A stretch of DNA of 64,000 nt. Origin: an uncultured Opitutia bacterium (GTDB taxonomy: Bacteria; Verrucomicrobiota; Verrucomicrobiia; Opitutales; Opitutaceae). The notes below the pieces were generated by a model. That model was not told where the DNA came from. It made no database searches and was given only the letters and a program-made list of their open reading frames with translations. Positions within the stretch are counted from its first letter, which is position 1, and every line of letters begins with the position of its first letter. Positions 10,036-19,042 of this stretch are shown piece after piece. The position numbers and the translations under genes were made by a program. The stretch covers positions 1 through 64,000 of the forward strand of contig CAITWF010000043.1 in NCBI GenBank assembly GCA_903896015.1, read 5' to 3'.

Positions 10036-10992
10036 TCACGGTTTCGCGGTCTGCGCGCGGGCGCGCTGGAAGGAAAAACGCAGGCTCGTGCTCACCGTGG
10101 AGATGCGACCATCGGGTCCCCACAGCGTGCGGTTGCCCACGACGAAATAGATCTGCGTGGGAGCGGTGAACGAGCGGCGCAGCGGCACCGCCACCTCCGG
10201 CAGCAGGGTGAAGTTCTGCCGCCCCGACCTGCTGATCAACTCGGTGGTCGCGATGCGCCCGGTTAGTGAAACATGCAGCCGCAGCCATTCGCGCGCGAGA
10301 CCGGTCGTGAACGCGAGCGTGTTGGAGTGAAGTTGATTGCGCCCAAAATTGGAGGGCAGGTCGGCATGTGACCGCAGGTCCGCCCCCAGACTCGCGTAGC
10401 CGAGCAACCGCCACCGCGGCACGAGCGAGCGCGTGGTCGCAAGGTAGGGCTGCAGGTGTCGGTAGCCGTCGGTGAAGATGAGCGGCGGCTGTCCGAGCGG
10501 CGTCCGAAAATCTACGCCGGCACTGAGGTCTCCACCCGCGATCGGCGGCAGCAGGTGTTCGGTTTTCACTCCGGTCGTCAGGTTCGAGATGCCGTCACCT
10601 GTCTCCGGGCCCGAGCCATAGGCGAAGTAGCTGCGCGCCTCCGCGTCGAGTTCGATGTGATCTGTGATCTTCCAGCGGACGCCGAACGGCACGGTGACGT
10701 AGCCCGCGTGAAACAGGTCGCTGAAATGGGGCTGCGCATAGACACGCACGGCCCCGTCCGGATCGAAGCCCGGCAGTCGATCGGAGAGTGCCTGCGGCAG
10801 CCGGTCGATCATCTCGCTGACACTCCATTGGTAGCCGGGACTCGCTGGCGCGGTCGCGGCGGAGCCTGACGCTTCCGTCATCGATTGGGCCAGAGCCGCC
10901 GTGTGGACAAGCAGGTAGCAAGGGACCACTCGGGCCCAACGGCCGAGCAAGCTAGCCAATGCATTTCGCACCCATGCGATGCCAGATCGCAT
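10036..10992 (-). CDS. Putative outer-membrane beta-barrel protein, function unknown
   Basis: A 318-residue protein I cannot place in a named family. The N-terminus has a signal-peptide pattern (RVVPCYLLVHTAALAQS). The rest consists of alternating hydrophobic/polar strands with aromatic girdle residues (YVTVPFGVRWKITDHIELDAEARSYF-like runs) and ends in a strand closing STSLRFSFQRARAQTAKP. This pattern is typical of outer-membrane barrels, though the terminal residue is not the usual Phe. It precedes the sulfotransferase gene by only 3 bp in reverse order, so the two are probably co-transcribed. Channel, transporter or structural barrel are all possible. Confidence 0.55.
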   Translation of the reverse strand: MRSGIAWVRNALASLLGRWARVVPCYLLVHTAALAQSMTEASGSAATAPASPGYQWSVSEMIDRLPQALSDRLPGFDPDGAVRVYAQPHFSDLFHAGYVTVPFGVRWKITDHIELDAEARSYFAYGSGPETGDGISNLTTGVKTEHLLPPIAGGDLSAGVDFRTPLGQPPLIFTDGYRHLQPYLATTRSLVPRWRLLGYASLGADLRSHADLPSNFGRNQLHSNTLAFTTGLAREWLRLHVSLTGRIATTELISRSGRQNFTLLPEVAVPLRRSFTAPTQIYFVVGNRTLWGPDGRISTVSTSLRFSFQRARAQTAKP

Positions 10993-10995
10993 CGG

Positions 10996-11811
10996 TCAGT
11001 GCGAGTTGATCGCCGAATTGGCGAGATGCGGGCCCCACCAGTGCTTGCCGGCCCGGTTGCGGCGCAACGCGTGCTCGGCGACGATCGCGGCGAACACCAC
11101 GGCCGCGAGCACGCCGGCACCAATCAGCCGTTTCGCGCGACGGTGCTGGCGTCGCCGGGCCAGTGCGGCCGCAAACGCCACCGCTGGGGCGCCGGCCGGC
11201 TCAAGCTCGGGGCCGGCAAACGTGTGGACCAACTCGGGGCGCGCGCTCGCCTTGAACGCCGCATAAAAATCCGCGTCGGAAATGTCCCGCAGCAGCCAGG
11301 CGAGCTGGCGGCGCGTGTAGTCGGCGTCGTTCACGAACCGCGGAAATTCCAAAAACGTGTGCGGGATTTCGTGCGTCGTGATCGTTTGCACGAGATCGTG
11401 AAATTTTTCCGCGAGCACCGCCTTTTGGTGTTCCGGCTGGCTCGTGCCCCAAAGTCCGCCGGGGGTCTGGCCAGTGCCGCCCACGCGGATGCGGCTCCGC
11501 GCCGCGTCCTCCAGCGAGCGCACGGGAATGATCGCGTGATCGATCACGATGCGTCCCTGGCGGAGAATCTCCAGCAGCCGGTCGCACAATTCGGGATTTT
11601 TCACGACGTAGGGCGCGCGGTGATCGTCGAGATGGTGCTCCAGGCCGGCGCAGCAATGCTCGAAGTAGTCGCGATCGCGCTCCAATGCGCCCGCCGAGTA
11701 ACCGGTGTCGAATCCCAGCCGCGTCAGCAGTTGCACAAGAAACGTGGTGCCGGCGCGACCGGTGCCGGTGATGATCAGTTTGTGCGCAGGCTCGCTGGGA
11801 CGCGGTGACAT
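10996..11811 (-). CDS. Sulfotransferase-like P-loop protein
   Basis: A 271-residue protein whose N-terminus, KLIITGTGRAGTTFL, has the 5'-phosphosulfate-binding loop of sulfotransferases (GTGRAGTT, about 16-23). YVVKNPELCDRLLEIL and IIPVRSLEDAARSR resemble the second PAPS-contacting region, including the conserved Arg/Ser. A basic segment and a hydrophobic stretch near the C-terminus (IGAGVLAAVVFAAIVAEHAL) could anchor it to the membrane, which is unusual for the family. The ATG at 11811 has a good ribosome-binding site (aagg, 8 bases upstream); the GTG at 11826 does not. It lies 3 bp before the outer-membrane-type gene. Confidence 0.7.
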   Translation of the reverse strand: MSPRPSEPAHKLIITGTGRAGTTFLVQLLTRLGFDTGYSAGALERDRDYFEHCCAGLEHHLDDHRAPYVVKNPELCDRLLEILRQGRIVIDHAIIPVRSLEDAARSRIRVGGTGQTPGGLWGTSQPEHQKAVLAEKFHDLVQTITTHEIPHTFLEFPRFVNDADYTRRQLAWLLRDISDADFYAAFKASARPELVHTFAGPELEPAGAPAVAFAAALARRRQHRRAKRLIGAGVLAAVVFAAIVAEHALRRNRAGKHWWGPHLANSAINSH

Positions 11812-11906
11812 GGTTGCTGCCTTCACCTCGCATGACGCCGAGTCGGAGGGAATGTTCTCCGCCGAGACCAGAATAAGGTTTCGCCCTAGCCGGGAGAATC
11901 GCCGCT

Positions 11907-13652
11907 TCAGACCGCGCTCATCTGCTGCCGCTCGTAAAGCGAGCGGTAGAGAGGATTCGCTTCGAAGAGCTCCGCATGCGTGCCCGTGGCCGCAATGCGG
12001 CCATGATCGAAGACGAGGATTTTCGTCGCGTCGCGGATCGTCGAGAAACGGTGCGCGATGATGAAAACGGTTTTTCCGACAACGAGTTTCTTGAGCGCGA
12101 GTTGGATCGCGGCCTCACTATCACTGTCGAGCGCGCTGGTGGCCTCATCGAGGATGAGGATCGGGGCCTTGCGGAGAAACGCCCGCGCGAGGGCGATGCG
12201 CTGCTTCTGCCCGCCGGAGACGAGCGCACCGCGCTCGCCGACGATCGTGTCGTAGCCGTGTGGAAGCTTTTGGATGAAGTCGTGTGCGAATGCGTCGCGC
12301 GCCGCCTGCTCGACTTCGGCGCGCGACGCGTCGGCGCGGCCGAGTTGGAGGTTCGCGTAGATGGTGTCGTTGAAGAGCACGGGGTCCTGCGAGACCACGG
12401 CGATGTTGCGCCGGAGATCGCCGAGGCGGAGGGCACGCACGTCATGGCCGTCGATTGTCACGCGGCCGGAGGCGACCTCGTAGAAACGCGGGACGAGATT
12501 GGCGAAGGTGGTTTTGCCCGCGCCGCTCGGGCCGACGAGCGCGCAGACGGTGCCCGCGGGAATCGCCGCGCTTACGTCGCGCAGCACGGGCTCGTTTTGC
12601 TTGTAGGCAAACGAAACCGCTTCAAACGCTACGTCGCCCCGCAGCCGCCCGACCGCCACAGGCTGCGCTGGATCGGCGATCGTGACGGGCTCATGCAGCA
12701 CGACCTCGATCCGATCGAGCGCCGCGGCGCCGCGCTTGAGCTCGTTGTTGAGCGCGCCAACTTTCTTGATCGGCTCGTAGCACATGTAGAGTGCGAGGAT
12801 GACGGAGATGAACGTCTCCAGCTGCACGCCGCGACCGTAGGCGAAAATGAGCGTGCCCGCGATGCCGACGGCGGAAAGCACTTCGATCGCCGGCGTCAGC
12901 GCCTGCGCATACTTGGCGATCTTCATCTGCGACGTGACGAGCTCACGGCACGCGGAGGCGAAACGTGAAGTCTCGCGCTCCTCAAGGCCGAACGCCCGCA
13001 CTTCTCGGGCGGCGGAAAGATTTTCCGAGAAGTGGCTCGTGACATCACCGAGCTGTGCCTGCATCCGCGCGGCGCGTTTCATGACCTTGCGTCCGACGTA
13101 GCGGACCGGAAACACCGTGAGCGGCACGGCGCCGAGCGTGATGAGCACCATCAGCACGCCTTGCTGTGTGAACGCCTGCCACATGAGAAAGCCGAGCGCG
13201 CCGAGGAGCTGCATCGGCTGCTTTACGCCGTCATTGGCGAGCAGCGTGAGCGTGAACTGGAGCTGACTGGTGTCGGCGAGCCCGCGCGAGAGCAGATCGC
13301 CGCTGGACTTGCTCTGGAGAAACGAAAGCGGGAGCACCTGTAGCTTGCGAAAGTAATCGAGCCGGATGGCCTCCAGGATGCGCACGCCGGCGAGCTGTGT
13401 GTAGTAGCTGTTGAGGTAGCCGCTGATCGCGCGCAGCAGAAACGCAAGCGGGATCGCGCCGGCGATCAGGGCGATGGTGCCGAGGGGCAGGGCGCCGTTG
13501 GTCCGGTCAAAAATCGGCGGAAAGACATACTTGATCAGGGAGGGCAGCGCCACGCCGCTGGTGGCTCCGAACAGCAGCGCATAAAAAATCGCCGCCACGA
13601 TTGGGCCGCGAACGGTGCGGAAGTATTTGAAGTAGGGACGGAGACGGCGCAT
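11907..13652 (-). CDS. ABC exporter, MsbA-like lipid/multidrug transporter
   Basis: A 581-residue half-transporter with fused membrane and ATPase domains. Six predicted membrane helices occupy roughly 15-300, with the cytoplasmic coupling region around ARMQAQLGDVTSHFSENLSA. The ATPase domain has Walker A GPSGAGKT (374-381), the Q-loop SQDPVLFND, signature VSGGQKQRIALARA (from 478), Walker B ILILDEATSALD and H-loop IIAHRFSTI. As in MsbA it would act as a homodimer, flipping lipid A-core or another lipid across the inner membrane. Its place next to glycan genes supports a lipid-linked cargo, but this is inference. It follows the peptide permease genes with a 51-bp gap. Confidence 0.9.
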   Translation of the reverse strand: MRRLRPYFKYFRTVRGPIVAAIFYALLFGATSGVALPSLIKYVFPPIFDRTNGALPLGTIALIAGAIPLAFLLRAISGYLNSYYTQLAGVRILEAIRLDYFRKLQVLPLSFLQSKSSGDLLSRGLADTSQLQFTLTLLANDGVKQPMQLLGALGFLMWQAFTQQGVLMVLITLGAVPLTVFPVRYVGRKVMKRAARMQAQLGDVTSHFSENLSAAREVRAFGLEERETSRFASACRELVTSQMKIAKYAQALTPAIEVLSAVGIAGTLIFAYGRGVQLETFISVILALYMCYEPIKKVGALNNELKRGAAALDRIEVVLHEPVTIADPAQPVAVGRLRGDVAFEAVSFAYKQNEPVLRDVSAAIPAGTVCALVGPSGAGKTTFANLVPRFYEVASGRVTIDGHDVRALRLGDLRRNIAVVSQDPVLFNDTIYANLQLGRADASRAEVEQAARDAFAHDFIQKLPHGYDTIVGERGALVSGGQKQRIALARAFLRKAPILILDEATSALDSDSEAAIQLALKKLVVGKTVFIIAHRFSTIRDATKILVFDHGRIAATGTHAELFEANPLYRSLYERQQMSAV

Positions 13653-13703
13653 CAGGGCTGGACGGGGCGACGATTGAACGCACCGCGGGCATTTCGTTCC
13701 ACC

Positions 13704-14603
13704 TCAATCTTTCGACGAGCGCACGTCGAGCGCGTCACGCAGGCCGTCGCCGAGAAAGTTGAGCGAAAACAGCGTGAGCGAAAACATTGCCCCGGGGAAA
13801 ACCAGCAGCCATGGGAACTCCTCCATCTTTTCCGCGCCGTCCTTGATCAGCACACCCCACGAACTCATCGGTGGTTGCACGCCGAGTCCAAGAAAGCTGA
13901 GAAACGCCTCCAGCAGCATCACCCCGGGAATCGTAAGCGTGGTATAGACGATGATCGGGCCGAGGACGTTCGGGAGGATGTGGCGGAAAATGATCCGGCG
14001 GCGCCCGAAGCCGAGCGAGCGCGCCGCCTCTATGAACTCCATTTTCTTGATCGCCATGACCTGGCTGCGGACGATGCGCGCCATCGTGAGCCACTCGACC
14101 GCGCCGATCGCGACGAACAGGAGGATGATGTTTCGCCCGAAGAACACCATCAGCAGAATCACGAAAATCGCGAAGGGCAGAGAATACATGATGTCGACCG
14201 CGCGCATCATCACGGCGTCGAGTTTGCCGCCGAAGAATCCGGCGACCGCTCCGTAAGTCACCCCGATCGTGAGGGCGACGAACGTCGCGCAGAGGCCAAC
14301 GGCGAGCGAGACGCGTCCGCCGTAGAGCAGGCGCACAAGGAGATCGCGGCCGAGCGTGTCTGTGCCGAGCCAGTGCGCACCGCTCGGGGCTGACGCGCCG
14401 AGATCGAGATTCTGTTCCTCGTAGCCATAGCGCATGAGCCACGGGCCCGCGACGCACAGCACGGTGATCACGATGAGCGCCCAGAGGCCGAAGACGGCGA
14501 GTTTGTTTTTCTGGAGGCGCAGCCACGCGTCGCGCCAGAGCGAGTTGCCCTGCTCGATCGGTTCCGCGAGAACGGCAGAGGGAAGTGATGAGGCAGATGC
14601 CAT
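13704..14603 (-). CDS. Oligopeptide/dipeptide ABC permease, OppC/DppC type
   Basis: A 299-residue inner-membrane permease of the binding-protein-dependent peptide importer family. It has the usual N-terminal tail (WRDAWLRLQKNKLAVFGLWAL), then GTDTLGRDLLVRLLYGGRVSL, and the EAA loop EAARSLGFGRRRIIFRHILPN that docks the ATPase. LEAFLSFLGLGVQPPMSSWG is highly characteristic of OppC. It pairs with the OppB-type gene upstream (85-bp gap containing a repeat). No OppD/OppF-type ATPase is found in this window, so the ATPase must be encoded elsewhere or shared. Confidence 0.94.
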   Translation of the reverse strand: MASASSLPSAVLAEPIEQGNSLWRDAWLRLQKNKLAVFGLWALIVITVLCVAGPWLMRYGYEEQNLDLGASAPSGAHWLGTDTLGRDLLVRLLYGGRVSLAVGLCATFVALTIGVTYGAVAGFFGGKLDAVMMRAVDIMYSLPFAIFVILLMVFFGRNIILLFVAIGAVEWLTMARIVRSQVMAIKKMEFIEAARSLGFGRRRIIFRHILPNVLGPIIVYTTLTIPGVMLLEAFLSFLGLGVQPPMSSWGVLIKDGAEKMEEFPWLLVFPGAMFSLTLFSLNFLGDGLRDALDVRSSKD

Positions 14604-14610
14604 TGGAGTT

Positions 14611-14681
14611 ACCCGCGTATTACGCGAACGGACGCGAATGACTGAGAGTTTGGATGGGCGTTCATTCGTGTGATTCGCGGG
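14611..14681. repeat. Imperfect inverted repeat between the permease genes
   Basis: The intergenic segment carries cccgcgtattacgcgaa near 14612 and, in opposite orientation, the complement of cccgcgaatcacacgaa ending near 14681. The spacer has a further gacgcgaatga. The translated look of such segments (CPRITRMNAHP, SFASVRVIRG) recurs in many unrelated genomes as a degenerate short intergenic repeat. It may act as an mRNA processing or stability element between oppB and oppC. Confidence 0.5.
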
Positions 14682-14688
14682 CAGACAA

Positions 14689-15606
14689 TCATTCGAGGCG
14701 GACTTTGGGGTTCATCCACGCCTGGGCGACGTCGACGGCGAGGTTCAGCGCCATGATGAGCGCGGCGTAAAGGATCACCGTGCCGAGTACGAGGGTGTAG
14801 TCGCGGTTGAACGCGCTGTTCACGAACTCGCGGCCGACGCCCGGCACTTGGAAGATCGTTTCGATCACGAACGATCCGGTGAGAATGCCGGCGGTTGCCG
14901 GCCCGAGAAACGAAACCACTGGCAACAATCCGCCGCGCAACGCATGCCGTGTGACGACGCGAAATTCCGAAGCCCCCTTCGCGCGCGCGGTGCGAATAAA
15001 ATCCTGATGTAAGATCTCGAGCAGCCCGCCGCGAGTAAGCCGCGAGATCGGCGCGGCATAGGCGAGGCCGAGCACGAGGCACGGCAGCACGCGATCGGCG
15101 GGCGTATACCAGCCGGAGGCATTGAACCAGCCAGCCTTGATGGCGAGCGCGAGCACGAGCAGCGGGCCGACGACAAACGTCGGGATCGAAATGCCCGTCA
15201 TGCCGAAGCCGGAGGCGACGTAATCGATCCAGGTGTTGCGGCGGATGGCGGCGAGCGTGCCGAGGCCGATGCCGAGCACGAGCGCGACGGCGAGCGACTC
15301 GGCGCCGAGTTCGGCGGAGACAGGGAGCTTATCACCGAGGATTTCGTTGACCGTGCGGTTTGGGTATTTGAACGACGGCCCGAGATCGCCGCGAGCGAGG
15401 CTGCCGAGGTAGTCGAGATATTGCCGCCAGAGCGGCTTGTTGAGGCCGTAATGCGCCTCAAGGTTCTTTAAAATTTCCGGGGTGACCGCCTTTTCTGCGG
15501 TGAACGGCCCGCCCGGCACAAACCGCACCATGAAAAACGTCGCCGTGATCACGAGGAAGAGCGCGAGGAGCGACTGCAGGAAGCGCGACGTGATGAAACG
15601 GAGCAT
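14689..15606 (-). CDS. Oligopeptide/dipeptide ABC permease, OppB/DppB type
   Basis: A 305-residue inner-membrane permease. The start LRFITSRFLQSLLALFLVIT followed by FFMVRFVPGGPFTAEKAVTPE is the standard OppB N-terminus with its conserved PGGPF. The membrane helices are followed by the EAA loop IRTARAKGASEFRVVTRHALRG that contacts the ATPase. FVIETIFQVPGVGREFVNSAFNRDY is the C-terminal family signature. It should form the heteromeric channel with the adjacent OppC-type protein and take substrate from one or more of the four binding lipoproteins upstream. A 119-bp gap separates it from the nearest binding-protein gene. Confidence 0.95.
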   Translation of the reverse strand: MLRFITSRFLQSLLALFLVITATFFMVRFVPGGPFTAEKAVTPEILKNLEAHYGLNKPLWRQYLDYLGSLARGDLGPSFKYPNRTVNEILGDKLPVSAELGAESLAVALVLGIGLGTLAAIRRNTWIDYVASGFGMTGISIPTFVVGPLLVLALAIKAGWFNASGWYTPADRVLPCLVLGLAYAAPISRLTRGGLLEILHQDFIRTARAKGASEFRVVTRHALRGGLLPVVSFLGPATAGILTGSFVIETIFQVPGVGREFVNSAFNRDYTLVLGTVILYAALIMALNLAVDVAQAWMNPKVRLE

Positions 15607-15725
15607 GTTGGCTCAAAAGACAGGACATGAGACGCGCGCGTTGGCAAGGCGCGAGGTGCGGCGTGGGAAACCAGAGGAGCAGGCGGCAGGCCGGCCGCGA
15701 TCGGGCAAACGAATCGCAGGCGGAC

Positions 15726-17348
15726 CTATTTCGGCGCGGCGAGAGACAGCGCGGTCCAGTCGATGTTTTGCAGCGCATTTTCCTGCCAGCCGACGACGCC
15801 CGGGGCGACCAGATGGGCGCGGATGGTGAAGAACACCGGTGCATACGGCGCCTCGTCGGCGATGAGTTGCTCGCAGGTGGCGATGGCGGCGCGGCGCGCG
15901 GGTTCGTCGGGGGCGTGCTGGACGGCGGCGAAGGCGACGTCGTAGCGCGGGTCGCTCCAGCCAGCGTCATTGTTCGGATCGCCGGTGACGCCCATCGCGA
16001 GCATGTCGGCGGGATCGTTGAAACCCATATTCCACGTATCGGCGGTGATTGCGAAGGACTTGGCGCGCAGGAGATCGAGCCAGACTTTGAACTCCGTGGG
16101 CGCGAGCGTGACTTTCACGCCGAGTGTTTGCTGCCACATCTGTTGAAGCGCCTGGCCAAGGATGAGCACGTCTTCGCTGCGTGAGCCCAGGGTATACTCG
16201 ATGCTCGGGAAGCCGCTGCCGTCGGGGAAGCCGGCCTCGCGGAGCAAATTTTTCGCCTCCGCCGGATCGTAGCGCGAGAACGGGGGAAAGGTGTAGCCGC
16301 CCACGCCGGGACGGACGTAGGAATAGGCCGGGTCACCGCGACCTTTCAGGACGGTGGCGGCGAGGCGCTCGCGATCGATCGCTAGCGAGAAGGCGCGGCG
16401 TACACGCGCGTCATTGAACGGCGGGCGCTGCGTGCTGAAGGTGACGAATTCAGTACGCAGCACCGGGGCGGTGACGAGCTCGGGTGCATGGCGCTGCGCA
16501 TAGGCGGCGAGCTTGTTGAACGGGAGCGTGTAGGTGACGTGCAGCTGGCCTGTGCGAAACGCATGCTCCTCGGCACCCACGTCATCGATTGGGTAAAAGC
16601 GGATTTCTTGGAGCCCGACGTGAGAGGCATTCCAGTAGCGTGGATTTTTCCGGACCACGAGGACGGTGTTGGGCTGCCAGGATTGAAGGACGAACGGGCC
16701 GTTGGAAACGAGGTTGCCGGGCTGAGTCCACTTGCCGCCGCGCTGATCGCGGCCGTTGAAGCGATCGAGGGTCGGCTGATGGACCGGCGAGAAATGGGAT
16801 TCGGTGAGGATGGTAAGAAAATAAGGCGCGCGAAAGAGAAGGCGGATGACAATCGTGCGGTTGTCGGGGGCTCGAACTCCGACCGCTGAAAAATGTTTGC
16901 TCCGGCCTTCGGCATAGTCGCGCGCGCCGACAATCGGATAAGCGATATTAACGGCTTCGCAGGCGAGCTTGGGCTCGAGAAAGCGGCGGAAGGCAGCGAG
17001 AAAATCGTCGGCGGTGACGGCATCGCCGTTGGACCACTGGGCGCCGGCGCGAAGGTGAAATGTGTAGGTTAGACCGTCAGGCGAGATTTCCCACCGTTCG
17101 GCCACGCCAGGCTGAATCGTGATGCCGTCGTTGGCGAGTCGCACCAACCGCTCAAAGAGCGCATCGCAAATCCAGCCGGTGTTCGCCGCATTGTTGGTGT
17201 GCGGATCGAGATCGGGCGGCTCGGCGGAATTGCCGACATGGAGAGTGGCCGTGCGGTAGCCGGCTTCGACCGCGGTCTCACGCCGCGTGCAGCCGGTGAT
17301 CGCGAGCGTGCCGAGGGCGAGCAGTGTGAGCGCCGCTTGCGCTCTCAT
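15726..17348 (-). CDS. Peptide-binding lipoprotein, OppA family (copy 1)
   Basis: A 540-residue solute-binding protein (SBP_bac_5 fold) of an oligopeptide importer. It begins with a lipoprotein signal (TLLALGTLAITGC, acylated Cys), so it should be a membrane-anchored periplasmic protein. Family marks include PGVAERWEISPDGLTYTFHL, WSNGDAVTADDFL, VRRAFSLAIDRERL and LLREAGFPDG. The ATG at 17348 forms an ATGA overlap with the stop of copy 2, which supports translational coupling. Compared with copies 2 and 4 it lacks the aromatic-rich C-terminal WKYV/FKYV ending, so its ligand range may differ. Confidence 0.94.
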   Translation of the reverse strand: MRAQAALTLLALGTLAITGCTRRETAVEAGYRTATLHVGNSAEPPDLDPHTNNAANTGWICDALFERLVRLANDGITIQPGVAERWEISPDGLTYTFHLRAGAQWSNGDAVTADDFLAAFRRFLEPKLACEAVNIAYPIVGARDYAEGRSKHFSAVGVRAPDNRTIVIRLLFRAPYFLTILTESHFSPVHQPTLDRFNGRDQRGGKWTQPGNLVSNGPFVLQSWQPNTVLVVRKNPRYWNASHVGLQEIRFYPIDDVGAEEHAFRTGQLHVTYTLPFNKLAAYAQRHAPELVTAPVLRTEFVTFSTQRPPFNDARVRRAFSLAIDRERLAATVLKGRGDPAYSYVRPGVGGYTFPPFSRYDPAEAKNLLREAGFPDGSGFPSIEYTLGSRSEDVLILGQALQQMWQQTLGVKVTLAPTEFKVWLDLLRAKSFAITADTWNMGFNDPADMLAMGVTGDPNNDAGWSDPRYDVAFAAVQHAPDEPARRAAIATCEQLIADEAPYAPVFFTIRAHLVAPGVVGWQENALQNIDWTALSLAAPK

Positions 17349-18979
17349 GGCGCGAGGTCCACGTATTTCCACGGGAAGTTGTCGAGCGGCGTGGTGAAGA
17401 AGTTTTTCACGCGCGGACTGACTAGGCGGTTGTAGGTGTAGAAATAGATCGGGATAACCGGCATTGCATCGAGAAAGATTTTTTCCATCCGCTGGTAGAT
17501 CGCGAAGCGGGCGGCATCATTCGGCGCCGCGAGCGCCGAGTGGAGCAGGCGGTCGTATTCGGGGTCGCCCCAGTTGGTGTCGTTGTTGCCGCCGCCGGTT
17601 TCCCAGAGATCGAAGAAGACGTGCGGATCAACGTAGTCGGCCTGCCAGCCGCCGCGCTCGAGCTGGAAATTCCGCGTGTGCTGCGCATCCATGTAAACCT
17701 TCCACTCCTGGTTGTAGAGGGTGATTTCGATGCCAAGATTTTTGCGCCACATCTGCTGGATCGCCTCGGCGATGACGCGGTGTTTCTCGAGGGTGTTGTA
17801 GAGCAGTTCGACCTTCGGGAAGTTTTTTCCATCCGGGTAGCCGGCCTCGGCGAGCAGGCGGCGCGCCTCGGTGAGGTCTTCGCGAAAATGATTCTCGCTC
17901 ACATAGCCGAGGACACCGGGTGGCACGAGCGAGGTGGCGGGCAACTCGCCGGCGCGCAGGACGTTTTTCACGATGCTCTGGCGATTGATCGCGAGGGCAA
18001 GGGCGCGGCGGACGCGGACGTCGTCGAACGGTTTTCGCGCGACGTTGAAGCGGTAGAAATAAACCGTGTCGAATGGATCGATGCGGAGCGCGGCGGGATT
18101 TTCGCGGCGGTAGACATCGATCTTGGAGAGCGGGAGCTCGTAGGTGAGGTCGAGCTGGCCGGCGCGAAACATCTTCTCCTCGGTCTCGGCGAGTTCGACC
18201 GGATAAAAATCGATCTCGTCGATCTTCACATGGGCGCGATCCCAGTAGGTGGGCGAGCGCTCGGCGACGATCAGCTGGTTGGCGCGCCAGGAGTTCAGGA
18301 TGTAAGGGCCGTTGCCGACGAAATTTTCCGGCCGGGTCCACGGGGTGTTCTTGTTTTCGAGGCCACCAAATTTTTTGATTGTGGCAATGGGGACGGGTTG
18401 CCACGCCTCGTGGTTCATCGCGTGCAGGAGAAACGGCGCGGGCTGGCGCAGCGTGATTTGGTAGGTGCGGGCGTCGAGCGCCTTGAAGCCGGTCTGCGCA
18501 AAATCGGTGAGGTTGCCCTTGTAGAAATCCTCCGCGCCGACGACGAGCCAGAGCATGTAGGCATACTCGGCGCTAAGCGCGGGCCGGAGCATGCGGTGCG
18601 CGCTCTCAAGAAAATCCGTCGCCGTGACCAGCTCGCCATTCGACCACTTGGCGTCGGCGCGCAGGTGAAATGTGTAGATGAGTCCGTCCGCCGAGATGTC
18701 CCATCTTTCGGCGACGCCCGGAATGATGTTGAGCTGCGGATCCTCGGTGACGAGGCCCTCAAAAAATGCCTGCACGAGCCGATGCTCGGGCGCGCCCGTG
18801 ACAATTTGCGGGTCGAGTTCCTGGGGTTCGGCGCCGTTGCCGTAGCGGAGAATTTTTTTTGCGGGCGCAGCGACGGAGTTTGCCGCCGTGGGCGAGGCTT
18901 CGTTCTTGGCGCAGCCGGTGAGGGCGAAGACCAAAACAACCGCGACCACGGCGGCGAACGAGAAACAGCGAAACATCAT
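17345..18979 (-). CDS. Peptide-binding lipoprotein, OppA family (copy 2)
   Basis: A 544-residue solute-binding lipoprotein. The signal peptide ends in the lipobox VFALTGCAKNE. The family body includes EPQELDPQIVTGAPEHRLVQ, AERWDISADGLIYTFHLRAD, KWSNGELVTATDFL, VRRALALAINRQSIV and RRLLAEAGYPDGKNFP; the C-terminus ends FPWKYVDLAP, shared with copy 4 (FKYVWLAP). It presumably delivers peptides to the OppB/OppC pair downstream. The next ATG after the first Met is equally possible as start. The stop overlaps the start of copy 1 by four bases. A 63-bp gap separates it from the M28 peptidase gene upstream. Confidence 0.95.
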   Translation of the reverse strand: MMFRCFSFAAVVAVVLVFALTGCAKNEASPTAANSVAAPAKKILRYGNGAEPQELDPQIVTGAPEHRLVQAFFEGLVTEDPQLNIIPGVAERWDISADGLIYTFHLRADAKWSNGELVTATDFLESAHRMLRPALSAEYAYMLWLVVGAEDFYKGNLTDFAQTGFKALDARTYQITLRQPAPFLLHAMNHEAWQPVPIATIKKFGGLENKNTPWTRPENFVGNGPYILNSWRANQLIVAERSPTYWDRAHVKIDEIDFYPVELAETEEKMFRAGQLDLTYELPLSKIDVYRRENPAALRIDPFDTVYFYRFNVARKPFDDVRVRRALALAINRQSIVKNVLRAGELPATSLVPPGVLGYVSENHFREDLTEARRLLAEAGYPDGKNFPKVELLYNTLEKHRVIAEAIQQMWRKNLGIEITLYNQEWKVYMDAQHTRNFQLERGGWQADYVDPHVFFDLWETGGGNNDTNWGDPEYDRLLHSALAAPNDAARFAIYQRMEKIFLDAMPVIPIYFYTYNRLVSPRVKNFFTTPLDNFPWKYVDLAP

Positions 18980-19042
18980 GGGAAAGAAAAAGGCGCGTGC
19001 CGGTCATCGCAAGCACGCGCCGTGCAACGACGAAGCCCACGG

